DNA of 64,000 nucleotides from Tritrichomonas musculus (lineage: Eukaryota; Parabasalia; Tritrichomonadida; Tritrichomonadidae), in assembly GCA_039105265.1 (NCBI GenBank), contig JAPFFF010000002.1, positions 2,418,001 to 2,482,000 of the forward strand, read 5' to 3'. Below, in pieces: positions 40,291 through 49,800 of this stretch. The notes beneath the pieces are model-generated. The model was given only the letters and a program-made list of their open reading frames with translations. It made no database searches and was not told where the DNA came from. The position numbers and the translations under genes are program-made. Every line of letters starts with the position of its first letter. Position 1 is the first letter of the stretch.

Positions 40291-40937
40291 TGATTCAATT
40301 AAAGATTTATTTTTGAGTAGGTATCGGGTGTACATGAAGTGGTTGCATGAGTAAATGTATGTGATGAGATATGGGAGATGATTGCATGAGTGGATGTGTG
40401 TGATGGTTGCATGAGATGATTTGCGATACAAGATATGGGAGATGATTACTTGAGATGATTTGTGTGAGATGATTGCATGAGTGGATTTGTGTGATGTGTT
40501 GCATAAGATGGGTTGCATGAATGGATGTATGAGATGATTGCATAAGTGGATTTGTGTGAGTAGATGTATGAGATGGGTTGCTGTAGGAGTATGCTAGATA
40601 GGTTGCATGAGATGATTGTATGAGATGATTGCATGAGATGATTGCTGTAGGAGTATGCTAGATAGGTTGGTATTAAGTAGTTATACATAGTGAAGGGGGG
40701 ATAGATAACTAGTATAAGCAAATGAGGCTCCCCGTGTAGGGTGGCTGGGTGGGTGTAGCTTGAGGTTGAGTGGGATGTGGTTTATTATAGCGAGGGAGCT
40801 TTTCAAAGCGAGGGAGCTATAATATAAAACATCTCCAAAGTACCTCAAATTATCGTCTCTTCAGGAAGGTTTCAAAGCTGGGGAGCCTCATTTGCTTATA
40901 CTAGTTATCTATCCCCCCTTCACTATGAATAACTACT
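40291..40937 (-). repeat. Right terminal inverted repeat of D (647 bases)
   Basis: Inverse partner of the left repeat, 91 bases longer because of one extra block inside the CATCTCATGCAA-like array. The tip's inverted copy lies at 40676-40733. The penton candidate ends just before it. Confidence 0.93.
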
Positions 40938-40942
40938 CAAGC
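40938..40942. repeat. Target-site duplication of D, right copy (CAAGC)
   Basis: Second CAAGC, after which the interrupted penton gene of C resumes. Confidence 0.88.
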
Positions 40943-41129
40943 TGTCACAATATTTGTCGCGTTGAATGAATGTTGCATGTACTTCCGTCTCACCATCAAG
41001 GTATCCGTTACATGTAGCTCTGCAGTATTGGAATACAACATATCGTGGGTTCTTTGAGTAAACGAATTCGATGGGGAATTGATTCTCATATGATTCAGTT
41101 ATGAAATATGTTTTAACAATTGGATCCAT
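40943..41129 (-). pseudogene. Polinton C: penton candidate, N-terminal part right of insertion D
   Basis: Starts MDPIVKTYFITES and contains FPIEFVYSKNPRYVVFQY, matching FVLPSEFVTSKNKKYIVVQY-like sequence in B's penton candidate. Separated from its other part by element D and the CAAGC duplication. Confidence 0.65.
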
Positions 41130-41171
41130 TTGATTTCATGCAAAAATAAAGCCATCTACATATTCTTTCAT

Positions 41172-42878
41172 TTAGTAGTATCCATCTGGAACTCCATTTC
41201 CAAAGTATTTAACGGAACCTCTTGCCCATGTGAAGTATGTATCAGTGCATATCCAAGCTTCAGGCGGGGGAGGGTGTGCAGAAGGATTTGAAACATCAAA
41301 GTTATAATATGTATCGTTTGCACCTCTATACAAAGGTTGACCTTTGAATTTGATTGTAACTGTGTTTCCACCAGTATCAACACCATCGAATACATATCCG
41401 GAATTAGTACGTTCAAGCTGGAAGTTGATACAAAAGCTGGTGGCATCAGAGATAGTATTCTTATAACGTGTTCCGTCAGGTGCATTCAAAGACATTGTCC
41501 AAGAATCTTCAAGTTCATGGGATGGTCTGAGAGAGCCATCTAATTCATTACTTATTAATTGATATTGATAGAAACGTGGACCAATAGTTGAATCAAATTC
41601 TGTATCTGTATACTTAACATTGTTGATGGTGAGCTGTACATTCTGGTACATGATGTTATCGAAACATGTTATTTCATTATTTCTTTTTGGGAACATGACT
41701 GTGATGTTTGTAGCATTTGAAAGAGCAATTGATTTAGAAACATCTAGACCTGCATCTGTTGCAAGACCTTGGAAACCTTCACGTACAAGTTGCTGAGATG
41801 GAATTAGAAGAGGTGTGTTGAGTTCACGAATGAGTCCATTGAGGCAGTCAGGTTTGATTCCAAAGCCAGCAAGATATGATTTCATGGTTACAATGGTTCC
41901 ACCACGACAGTTAAGAATTACTTCTTCAGTCTTGTATGCAATGACTTTAGTGGAATCACCAAGGACTGGAAGTGTTTGGAAACCATCATTTTGCAAATCA
42001 TTTGAACCATCTTGAGGAGCATCTGCAAGCTTGTATTCAGTTACAATTGTTGCTGGAGAACCAATTTGAGAGAACTTGTTTGAGATTGTCATGTTGGCTG
42101 GAACGTCTTTCTCTATGGTAGAACAGTTAAGGAGTTCTTCAATTTCTTTAACAACAGATGGTTGGACTTGATGCCAAACTAATGCTTCCGTTGATGATTT
42201 AATTTCTTCTTCAATCTCTCCACAAATGGAGTTTGGATAGAGTTGCCAAGCTTGGAATGCAAGCTGATCTGTAAAGTAAATGGATGCTTCAAATGTGACT
42301 CTATGAGGTTTACCGTCTGCAAGTAATGTAAGTGGAACGTAAACACCACATACTGAAGGGCTCATGCGAGATGTATTCTCCCACAACGAATATCTATGTT
42401 TGGCAGGCTCTTTGGCATCAATTGGTTTGATAGAATTGTATGCAAATGATTCACGAATGAGTTCATCTTGCTGATATTCTTTAAGCATAACGTTATCAAT
42501 CCATAAGCGAGCATCTGAAAAGAGTTCTACAGCATGTTTGAAACCAATGAATATACGATTTAAGTTTGCTGTATCATCATCTAAATGCAATTCTTTATTA
42601 AGTTGGACTACAAGATCAAGCTTTGCAGTAACGAAATTCTTTTCCATTTGTGAGATGGTATGACCTTGATGTGTCCATTTGATTTTAGTTTTGGTTCCAA
42701 TTGGCATGGGAGCATCTTTATCATCAACATCTTCTGTAAACCATCCAAATGTATGATCACCACCATTGTATGCAATGAGATTTCGAAGTTTTGATTGGAA
42801 GAATTTTAAAACATCACCTTCATCATTACCGGTGTTCTTGAGTTGGGCGTTCTGATATGTCATTCTTTGAGCTTGCAT
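41172..42878 (-). CDS. Polinton C: major capsid protein, double jelly-roll, 568 aa
   Basis: Clear homologue of B's capsid protein: IFIGFKHAVELFSDARLWI and ESFAYNSIKP in the first half, then FDNIMYQN, STIGPRF, RYKNTISDATSF and NDTYYNF in the second. Length is in the usual range for Polinton major capsid proteins. It lacks the proline-rich loop of B. The reading frame is open. It is divergent from the small basic protein gene (56 bases between starts), as in B. Confidence 0.82.
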   Translation of the reverse strand: MQAQRMTYQNAQLKNTGNDEGDVLKFFQSKLRNLIAYNGGDHTFGWFTEDVDDKDAPMPIGTKTKIKWTHQGHTISQMEKNFVTAKLDLVVQLNKELHLDDDTANLNRIFIGFKHAVELFSDARLWIDNVMLKEYQQDELIRESFAYNSIKPIDAKEPAKHRYSLWENTSRMSPSVCGVYVPLTLLADGKPHRVTFEASIYFTDQLAFQAWQLYPNSICGEIEEEIKSSTEALVWHQVQPSVVKEIEELLNCSTIEKDVPANMTISNKFSQIGSPATIVTEYKLADAPQDGSNDLQNDGFQTLPVLGDSTKVIAYKTEEVILNCRGGTIVTMKSYLAGFGIKPDCLNGLIRELNTPLLIPSQQLVREGFQGLATDAGLDVSKSIALSNATNITVMFPKRNNEITCFDNIMYQNVQLTINNVKYTDTEFDSTIGPRFYQYQLISNELDGSLRPSHELEDSWTMSLNAPDGTRYKNTISDATSFCINFQLERTNSGYVFDGVDTGGNTVTIKFKGQPLYRGANDTYYNFDVSNPSAHPPPPEAWICTDTYFTWARGSVKYFGNGVPDGYY

Positions 42879-42934
42879 TAAAAAAGATTCGTGTGAAGTT
42901 ACATTTTTGAGATTTTAATACAAACCCAAAGAAA

Positions 42935-43261
42935 ATGGCATTCGGAACCTGGTTTAAGAACTTGCTGGTGAAAGGAAAGAATTTCATAAAGAAAGCATCT
43001 CCATACATTCGTAAGGGAATTGAAATAGCACGAAAAGTTGGACCTATGTTTGGTGATACAGTTGGCGGCATCGTTAATAGTATTGCTAATGGAGCTGATT
43101 ACTTACTCAATAAAGTTGCTCCAAACGAACCTCCTAAAGCAAAACCTGTATACAAACCTTTACCAATTGACTTTTCAAATTATTCTAACAATAAGGTGGA
43201 AATGATACAAAAGCCAATATTAGGTGGAAATAAAGGGCGTTTGAATCCAATCTTGAAGTGA
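42935..43261 (+). CDS. Polinton C: small basic amphipathic protein, 108 aa
   Basis: N-terminal segment FGTWFKNLLVKGKNFIKK forms a basic amphipathic helix, followed by a glycine/alanine stretch (GDTVGGIVNSIANGADYL) and a basic proline-rich tail. Equivalent to B's 87-residue and D's 139-residue proteins by position and composition. Possible membrane-active or DNA-binding minor virion protein, by analogy with adenovirus VI/X. Confidence 0.5.
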   Translation: MAFGTWFKNLLVKGKNFIKKASPYIRKGIEIARKVGPMFGDTVGGIVNSIANGADYLLNKVAPNEPPKAKPVYKPLPIDFSNYSNNKVEMIQKPILGGNKGRLNPILK

Positions 43262-43316
43262 TTTAAATGAGTCCATTGATGGTTTAATGTGATTGTTTAT
43301 TTTTATGTGACATCAA

Positions 43317-43670
43317 ATGGAAGTAAAAGTGATTGGACCCATTAAAGAATATTTGAAAACATTTAATACTCCAGATGAATTCAATCTGTGGTATGCTAAA
43401 AATAAAGACGAGATTGATAAGATTACGACTCATAAACTTAATAAGATGTATAACATTGAGGGATATCGTATTACCAAAATCAAAGGTGTACTTTGTCTAA
43501 AGAAAGCTGTCAAGAAACAGGTAGATGATTCACAAAATGATTCGCAAATTGATCGTGAAAATGAGTCTGCAATCTTGGAAATACAGAATGAAATAGAGCA
43601 ACTCAAAAGTGATATTCTTGCAATCAAGACAGCTATCAACGACATTGTTAAAGCAATTAATGGTGAATGA
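43317..43670 (+). CDS. Polinton C: YRITK coiled-coil protein, 117 aa
   Basis: Same family as B's 153-residue protein: KVIGPIKEYLKTFNTPDEFNLWY, then GYRITKIKG, then a C-terminal coiled coil. It sits between the small basic protein and the ATPase, so it belongs to the capsid/packaging block. Function unknown. Confidence 0.55.
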   Translation: MEVKVIGPIKEYLKTFNTPDEFNLWYAKNKDEIDKITTHKLNKMYNIEGYRITKIKGVLCLKKAVKKQVDDSQNDSQIDRENESAILEIQNEIEQLKSDILAIKTAINDIVKAINGE

Positions 43671-43766
43671 TATTCTTAAAACCTTTTGCAAATATTTTTG
43701 AATCCATTTTCATTGAGATTTTAGGTCCGCCCTATTTCACGCACACCCATTTTTAATTAACTGTAA

Positions 43767-44588
43767 ATGTATAATCAAAGCTTTACGACTTCGTTTGGGA
43801 ATCAAGACTCATTCAGCTACGTTCATGATATGGTTAGAGATTGCTTGAGAAGAAATAAAGGGCAAGTCACGAATGCATTGATCAGAAAGATTCACAAAGA
43901 CATCAATATTTACTATAATTCTGTGAATATATTCGTTGGCAAACAAGGTTCCGGAAAGACGTTATCAGCAATTGAAGAAATCATTAAAATAGCTTCAATT
44001 CCAAATGCAGCACATCTTCTCATATATGTATCCAAAACAGGTGAACAGAAAGATGTTACATTTGAGTCGTTGAGGGAACTCATTGAAATACCAATAGCAT
44101 ATGTTTCCCAAGAGAATGCAGAAGAATATGTTAATGCATTATTGAATTATAAGCAACTATATTACACAATAAGGAAGGAACATTTAGAGAATCAAATCAT
44201 TGATGAGCAACGAATCGAGATATTCAAAGCATTGAAAGTTAATGATTTTCTTGCACCAATGTTGCATACCTTGATACTATTTGATGATATTGCTAATAAC
44301 AAATTACTTGCAAATGAGAAATCATATTTCAACAATCTGATGACTACATGTCGACATAATCATATATCATTCTTCTTGAATGTCCAGTTCTGGAAATCGC
44401 TATCAACAACCATTAAATCAAATGTCTCTACTGTATTCGTATTTGGGACATATTCAAAAGAGCAGTTGAGATACATTACTCATCAGATTACTATGGACTT
44501 ATCATTTGATGAATTGTATGAACGATACAAAAATATGAATAAACACCAGAAGATCATAATTGATTGCAATAATGCTAAAGTTACATAA
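43767..44588 (+). CDS. Polinton C: packaging ATPase (A32/FtsK-HerA type), 273 aa
   Basis: Walker A GKQGSGKT at about residues 59-66, Walker B LILFDDIANN near 168-177, and a following CRHNHISFFLNVQ strand typical of the FtsK-HerA packaging motors of Polintons and large DNA viruses. Family role: pumping the genome into the preformed capsid. Length is normal for the family and the frame is open. It is convergent with the morphogenesis-type gene. Confidence 0.88.
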   Translation: MYNQSFTTSFGNQDSFSYVHDMVRDCLRRNKGQVTNALIRKIHKDINIYYNSVNIFVGKQGSGKTLSAIEEIIKIASIPNAAHLLIYVSKTGEQKDVTFESLRELIEIPIAYVSQENAEEYVNALLNYKQLYYTIRKEHLENQIIDEQRIEIFKALKVNDFLAPMLHTLILFDDIANNKLLANEKSYFNNLMTTCRHNHISFFLNVQFWKSLSTTIKSNVSTVFVFGTYSKEQLRYITHQITMDLSFDELYERYKNMNKHQKIIIDCNNAKVT

Positions 44589-44603
44589 TGTACAATCATA
44601 TTT

Positions 44604-46772
44604 TTATTCCATGTGTGCATCTTCCCAGCCATCATCATCACGTACATCCCAACGTCCATCATGTTCTTGATTATATGCATCTTGAACATTTTCATGCCAT
44701 TCACCTTCTTCAGCATCATTTGGATGTTGAATTTCTGCTGGGACTGGTTGATTAAATTCATTATTATGAAAGATTATGTTTTGTACATTCACTGGTGATG
44801 CACGAATTGCTTCTAATGTTGCATTTGCAAAATCATGATATAAATTATTTTGAAGTTGTGCTCTATTTTCTGCTGTCCAATGCTCTCCATTAGTATGCAA
44901 AACATGTAATAACAAGCTAGATACTTCTTCATCAATTTCATTTTTACCATCTTTGCGGGCCCATTTCTTGAATGCATCAGAATCTGGATTTACATTATGA
45001 CGACCTGCAACTCTGTTAATAATATAGGCTTTCCATAATATACCAGCAGCTTTCATTAGGATCTGGACTTTATATTTGTTTGTGACATCAGCAATTTGAT
45101 TTTCACGTAGAACTCGAAATACAACATTTGAAACATGATTGATGATATAATCACGGAATCTAGAGAATGCATTCTTACGCTTTTCTTTAGGTATTCTGTA
45201 GTTAGAAGTTTGCCATCCATGCCAATCTTCAGGAGTTCTGTATCCCACCATGTCACCTAATGTGTGTGGATTGGAAGCAAAGTCATTGTTGTATGAATAA
45301 CCAAATCTAGTTTTCATATATTCTGGAATCGTTAATGATTGTCCACCATGTTCTTCTCTATATTGACGTCTAGTATCAGCATCATTATGGGTGTAGAAAT
45401 CAAACCTTGCTGGCCAGTCAGATTTACCAACAGTGTATCCATTAATGTATAAAGGATGTCCACTTCCATTTCTAATGTAAATATCTGGAATTCCATCACG
45501 ATTTGGATCTTCAGATGTTGCTGTCCATGGTGAACTATTTGGGAAAGCATTATTTCGTTTTTGAACTATATCACGAGCACCAGCTAATGTTATAGCTTTA
45601 GTGTTTCGTTTAACATCTTTCTGAAGATTTATGACAATTTCTTCAAGTTGACGCATACCTTTCTTTGCTTTTGCAGCTCCAGCAGCACGTTGACGTAGAC
45701 TTTGTATAACTTGTGATGCAATTCGACCAAGTAATGCTGCATTATTTCTAACATTTTCAAATTGAACAGGTTGATCGCCTGCAATGTTTGCATTATAATA
45801 GTCTAAAACAGCTTGTATTCTTGCATTATCATCTTCACCTTGTGGAGCTATAGGTCTATTTAGGGGTCTTTCAGCCATTCTTTGCGTTCCTATTAAAAAA
45901 TCTCTATTTGGATTATCGTTTACTGGATTTAGATTTGCTCCAGGTCGAATAATAGGTAGTGGAAGAGGTGCCAATGGTTGTGATAATGGTGGTGCCAAAG
46001 GTTGTGATGTTGGTCTGCTTAATTCACTTCCCCTCCCCTTTGGGGTTGCGGAGTATGGAGGTTGTATAGTATGTGGTGGTGGCACAAAAGGTGGTATTCC
46101 AATATTTTGTAATACTGGAAATGAAGAATCTGGATTATCTAAAGCTGTTTCAAATGGTTCTGCAACGGGTCCAGATTGTGGTGTGAATGCAGGTGGTGGT
46201 GTGAATGGAACTGGTTCTGGAAATAATCGATTTGCAAAGTGAGCCAAGCTTTCAGTATATATACGATTTACATATTTTTGACTAACATTATCTTGTTGCA
46301 CAAATCCATTTTCAGTCATCCATTCAAGTATTGATGGGAGATCTTCATTGGTATAATCGTAATTGGTGATTCCCATCATTTGATGCATTTGTCCAAATCC
46401 CATATGTTCCAAGAAAGCATTCTCAGTAGATTTATGACCTTTCAACCAATTTATGAACTTTCTATTTGTATAGTCTTTGAGATTATTTATATCTAAAGGT
46501 CTGTCAATTGGATATTCATTCCGAATCCTAGTTATAAATCTATCGATAGATGTTGAGTTAACATTATTACCTTCAAATTGCCCAAACCTATATTCATTAA
46601 GGATTGGTAATAATTTATTTGCAATTTCCGCAATTTTAGTGCCCTTAGGCCAATTGACTTTCATACTGAATCCCAACTCATTATTCAGGGATTGAATATA
46701 TGAGAGAAGTTTTTCTTTATTGTTGCCAGTTAGTATCTGTCCAGTCTTTAGAGTTATATTTGTTTTGCTCAT
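44604..46772 (-). CDS. Polinton C: DxNxDG morphogenesis-type protein, 722 aa
   Basis: Start chosen at MSKTNITLKTGQ, which leaves 59 bases to the divergent fibre-like start; a longer frame would overlap that gene. Domains: helical N-terminus (1-200), proline-rich linker (about 215-315, e.g. APPLSQPLAPLPLP), a helical part, then DPNRDGIPDIYIRNG with GHPLYINGYTVG, and a helical C-terminal half with an acidic end. B has the homologue that element C itself interrupts. The D-x-N-x-D-G motif suggests calcium binding. No named family recognised. The pairing with the fibre-like gene suggests a structural or assembly role. Confidence 0.6.
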   Translation of the reverse strand: MSKTNITLKTGQILTGNNKEKLLSYIQSLNNELGFSMKVNWPKGTKIAEIANKLLPILNEYRFGQFEGNNVNSTSIDRFITRIRNEYPIDRPLDINNLKDYTNRKFINWLKGHKSTENAFLEHMGFGQMHQMMGITNYDYTNEDLPSILEWMTENGFVQQDNVSQKYVNRIYTESLAHFANRLFPEPVPFTPPPAFTPQSGPVAEPFETALDNPDSSFPVLQNIGIPPFVPPPHTIQPPYSATPKGRGSELSRPTSQPLAPPLSQPLAPLPLPIIRPGANLNPVNDNPNRDFLIGTQRMAERPLNRPIAPQGEDDNARIQAVLDYYNANIAGDQPVQFENVRNNAALLGRIASQVIQSLRQRAAGAAKAKKGMRQLEEIVINLQKDVKRNTKAITLAGARDIVQKRNNAFPNSSPWTATSEDPNRDGIPDIYIRNGSGHPLYINGYTVGKSDWPARFDFYTHNDADTRRQYREEHGGQSLTIPEYMKTRFGYSYNNDFASNPHTLGDMVGYRTPEDWHGWQTSNYRIPKEKRKNAFSRFRDYIINHVSNVVFRVLRENQIADVTNKYKVQILMKAAGILWKAYIINRVAGRHNVNPDSDAFKKWARKDGKNEIDEEVSSLLLHVLHTNGEHWTAENRAQLQNNLYHDFANATLEAIRASPVNVQNIIFHNNEFNQPVPAEIQHPNDAEEGEWHENVQDAYNQEHDGRWDVRDDDGWEDAHME

Positions 46773-46831
46773 TTGGATTAACATAAAATTAACTGGGATG
46801 TGCTGTCTAAAATTGTTTAACATTGAGATAA

Positions 46832-49800
46832 ATGACTGCAATATTAACCAAACAAAATGCATTAGATGGAGCCTTGGTAGGAGGTTCTGGCAAAGGTGGT
46901 GATGGAATATTTGATTCAATTCATGTTAAAGGTGATGCCACAATAGATGGTAGTTGTAAAATCTTCTTTGGTGAAGAATATGGTGAACCTCAAAGTGTCA
47001 AAGAATGTTTCGAAACATTTGGGAAAGCATTAACGAATATAACTAGCGACATTCAATCACATCGAACCGTTATCGATACACATGGAACCAAACTTGCTGA
47101 CCATGAAGATAGAATATCAACTTTAGAGAATGCTCCTCCATCTGCAATCGAGAAGGTAATGACTTATGAAGAAGGTTGTGATGAATTCATAAATGATGCA
47201 AATAATATCCATAAATTAAGTGATTTGGATCTAAGAGATTCTCAGGGAGAAGTCCGTTCGGATCCTCAGGGTCATTCTACATACAACATTCTTGAGATTG
47301 ATTACTCTGGATCTGTAAGTGGACAAGTCTTTGAGATCATCTTTCCAAAGAATCTTGAAATTGAGAATGCTTATATTTCATTTGAGAATGAATCATTCAC
47401 GAATCCCATTATTGAATACATTGATGAGAAATATCAATTAAAGTACGTCAGCAATGAATCAAAACCTCGAATATACATGTCGAAATCTGCAATCTACGAC
47501 CCATTTGAACTATATACTGATGGATTCATGAAGATCAAATTCGTTGGGAAAATGCATCAAATCTCAGTTATTAAAGATTGTGCTGAAGGTAACGATACAT
47601 TAATGAATCTCAAGTGTAATCTCATTGATGCTGACAATTGCTTCAAACTCTATAGGTCTCCTTTACCAGATTTCTATACAATCAAGTCAATCGGGGATTA
47701 CAATTTGGATACTGCAAATGGTTTATATTATGCTGACTGGGGATATAATCCTGATTCCGATTCATTCAATTCACTCATTGAAGGGCAGACATTCGAGCTT
47801 CATGATAACGTATTTGGGACTCATTACAAGCTTACTAAATCTGGAGGTAAATGGACTGGTACCAATTATTGCGTTAACATTCCACTGAAGATGCGTAAAG
47901 AGAATTCATATGGATCCTTGAATAGAGACATTCCATACATTTCAATCAAGAAGAATGTTGCTAACATATTTGCTTTGAAGGGTCTAATCAATTTTGAATC
48001 CGGGAACGGTCATTCAGACCTAAGGAACGAAGTTCCGAACCCATTAAAGATGATGCTTGACAAGGGTATGATAACATATAGTTCCAACACTAGAATGGGT
48101 GATCCAGATGAAACCAATGATGTCTGGCGTGTATGGTTTGGATGCAATGAAGATAAGAGTGGAGACTATTCTGCTACATTAACCCTTGATGGACATACTT
48201 ATGAATTCGTCATTGGATTCAAATATTCATGGAAGCATGAGCATATATATGAGATCAAAACCGACAACTATTTTGAATATATCCCTTACCGTTATGAATC
48301 ATTTATTGAAACAGATTCTGATAATTTGAGAGTTTACATGATGGCTGATCCAGAATTCAACATCCCAATTGATGAAAATATTGAATACCCAGGTGGCAAT
48401 ACATTCGAGTTTCTAGCTTCAACGGGTTACTATTCTGTATCACCTAGACCGGAATCTTGCACAACATTGATGACAAATTTCAATATTCAAACATCTGGAA
48501 TAGTCATTGGAGAGAATATTGAATCACATATCTTTGAATTGAATTCGTTAGGGAATGTTGTTGATATAGCTGTTAACGACATATCATCTTTGGAGAAATA
48601 TTGTAATCGTTTGCAGAAAGAATTTGATGATATGCAACCTAAATTCAGTTGGTTTGATTACATTGCCGGTAAGTTCGTTAACATTGGATCATCTGTATTT
48701 ACATTTGGGAAAGTCGGTGCTGGTGATCTATTGCAAATCTCTATTGATGGAATTAAAGGTCTTTCTAAACTATCATTTGCCAAAGATGCTGATAAAGATG
48801 ATGGAATAGAATTGGAAGATATTGATGAAGTCGTTAGAGACAAATCTGTGAATCAATCAAGAGAAATCATTAAAGAATTGACATATGTCGATACCATCAT
48901 TGAGATCCCAAATGAGAAATATTGTCACAGATATTATACTGATACATTGAAAGGTACATTAGAAGTTGAAACCAAAGTGGACAATGAGGGTGAAGTAATC
49001 AAGTTAAATACATATTCCATCAATGAAGATAAGAGTTTCACATCAAATGAGTCAACAAATGGGTCACTTTATGAAATTACTTTCGAAGATCCATATCTAA
49101 TGATTATCACCATGGGAAGTCATGAACCATTATCAGTTAGAATCAAGTATACAACCAAAGTTGAGAATTCTGAATTAGGTTTAGGTGAAACGTTAACAAA
49201 TAAGCAATTGATGTCTGCAGCTGCTATCAAGAAACTCATTGAAAACCATAAAACAAATTGGCTGAAGGAGATCCCAAAAATGCCAGAGAATTTGGTTAAT
49301 GAATCTGCTTTGAGTACTGCTTTAGAATCATATGTAAAGAAAGAAGACATATTATCAAACGAAAATATAACTCAAGAATTATCAATCACTACCCACTTCG
49401 TAAATGGAACGACAAATGATGAGGATAAAAGAACGAATATTGCAAATTTGGATGGAGATTTATGCAACATATTAAAGAAATCATCATTAATAGTGAAAGG
49501 CTCTTGTAATAATGAAGATATTTCAGGAGAATATTTGTATGATAGTGAAGACTCGGAATATTATCATTACAAGAAAGGTGAAAATACTTTTTCTATATAT
49601 TATTTCTATTATGGTGGAACATTCAGATATAATGATAACTATGTTGTCGATCTAGAATCAGTATGTTATTCATACAAGCTTGAAGTTTATGATGAATATT
49701 GTATTCCAAATATGAATTTCGTAAAAACTAATTTTGCATTAAAATCTGATATTCCAGAAATAATTGATAAAACAATTACTTTCAATCAAGAATTAGAATT

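Larger units (their letters stand above)
19786..40937. mobile_element. Polinton D, youngest and nearly whole
   Basis: A 21,152-base element bounded by inverted repeats at 19786-20341 and 40291-40937 and by CAAGC at 19781-19785 and 40938-40942. It carries integrase, ATPase, major capsid protein, penton candidate, full-length polymerase B, HNH endonuclease, a fibre-like protein of about 1600 residues and several small virion-type genes. Almost every gene is open, and I estimate one or two breaks in total. It lies inside the penton gene of C, so it is the youngest layer. Gene content and integrase type tie it to A. Confidence 0.93.
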
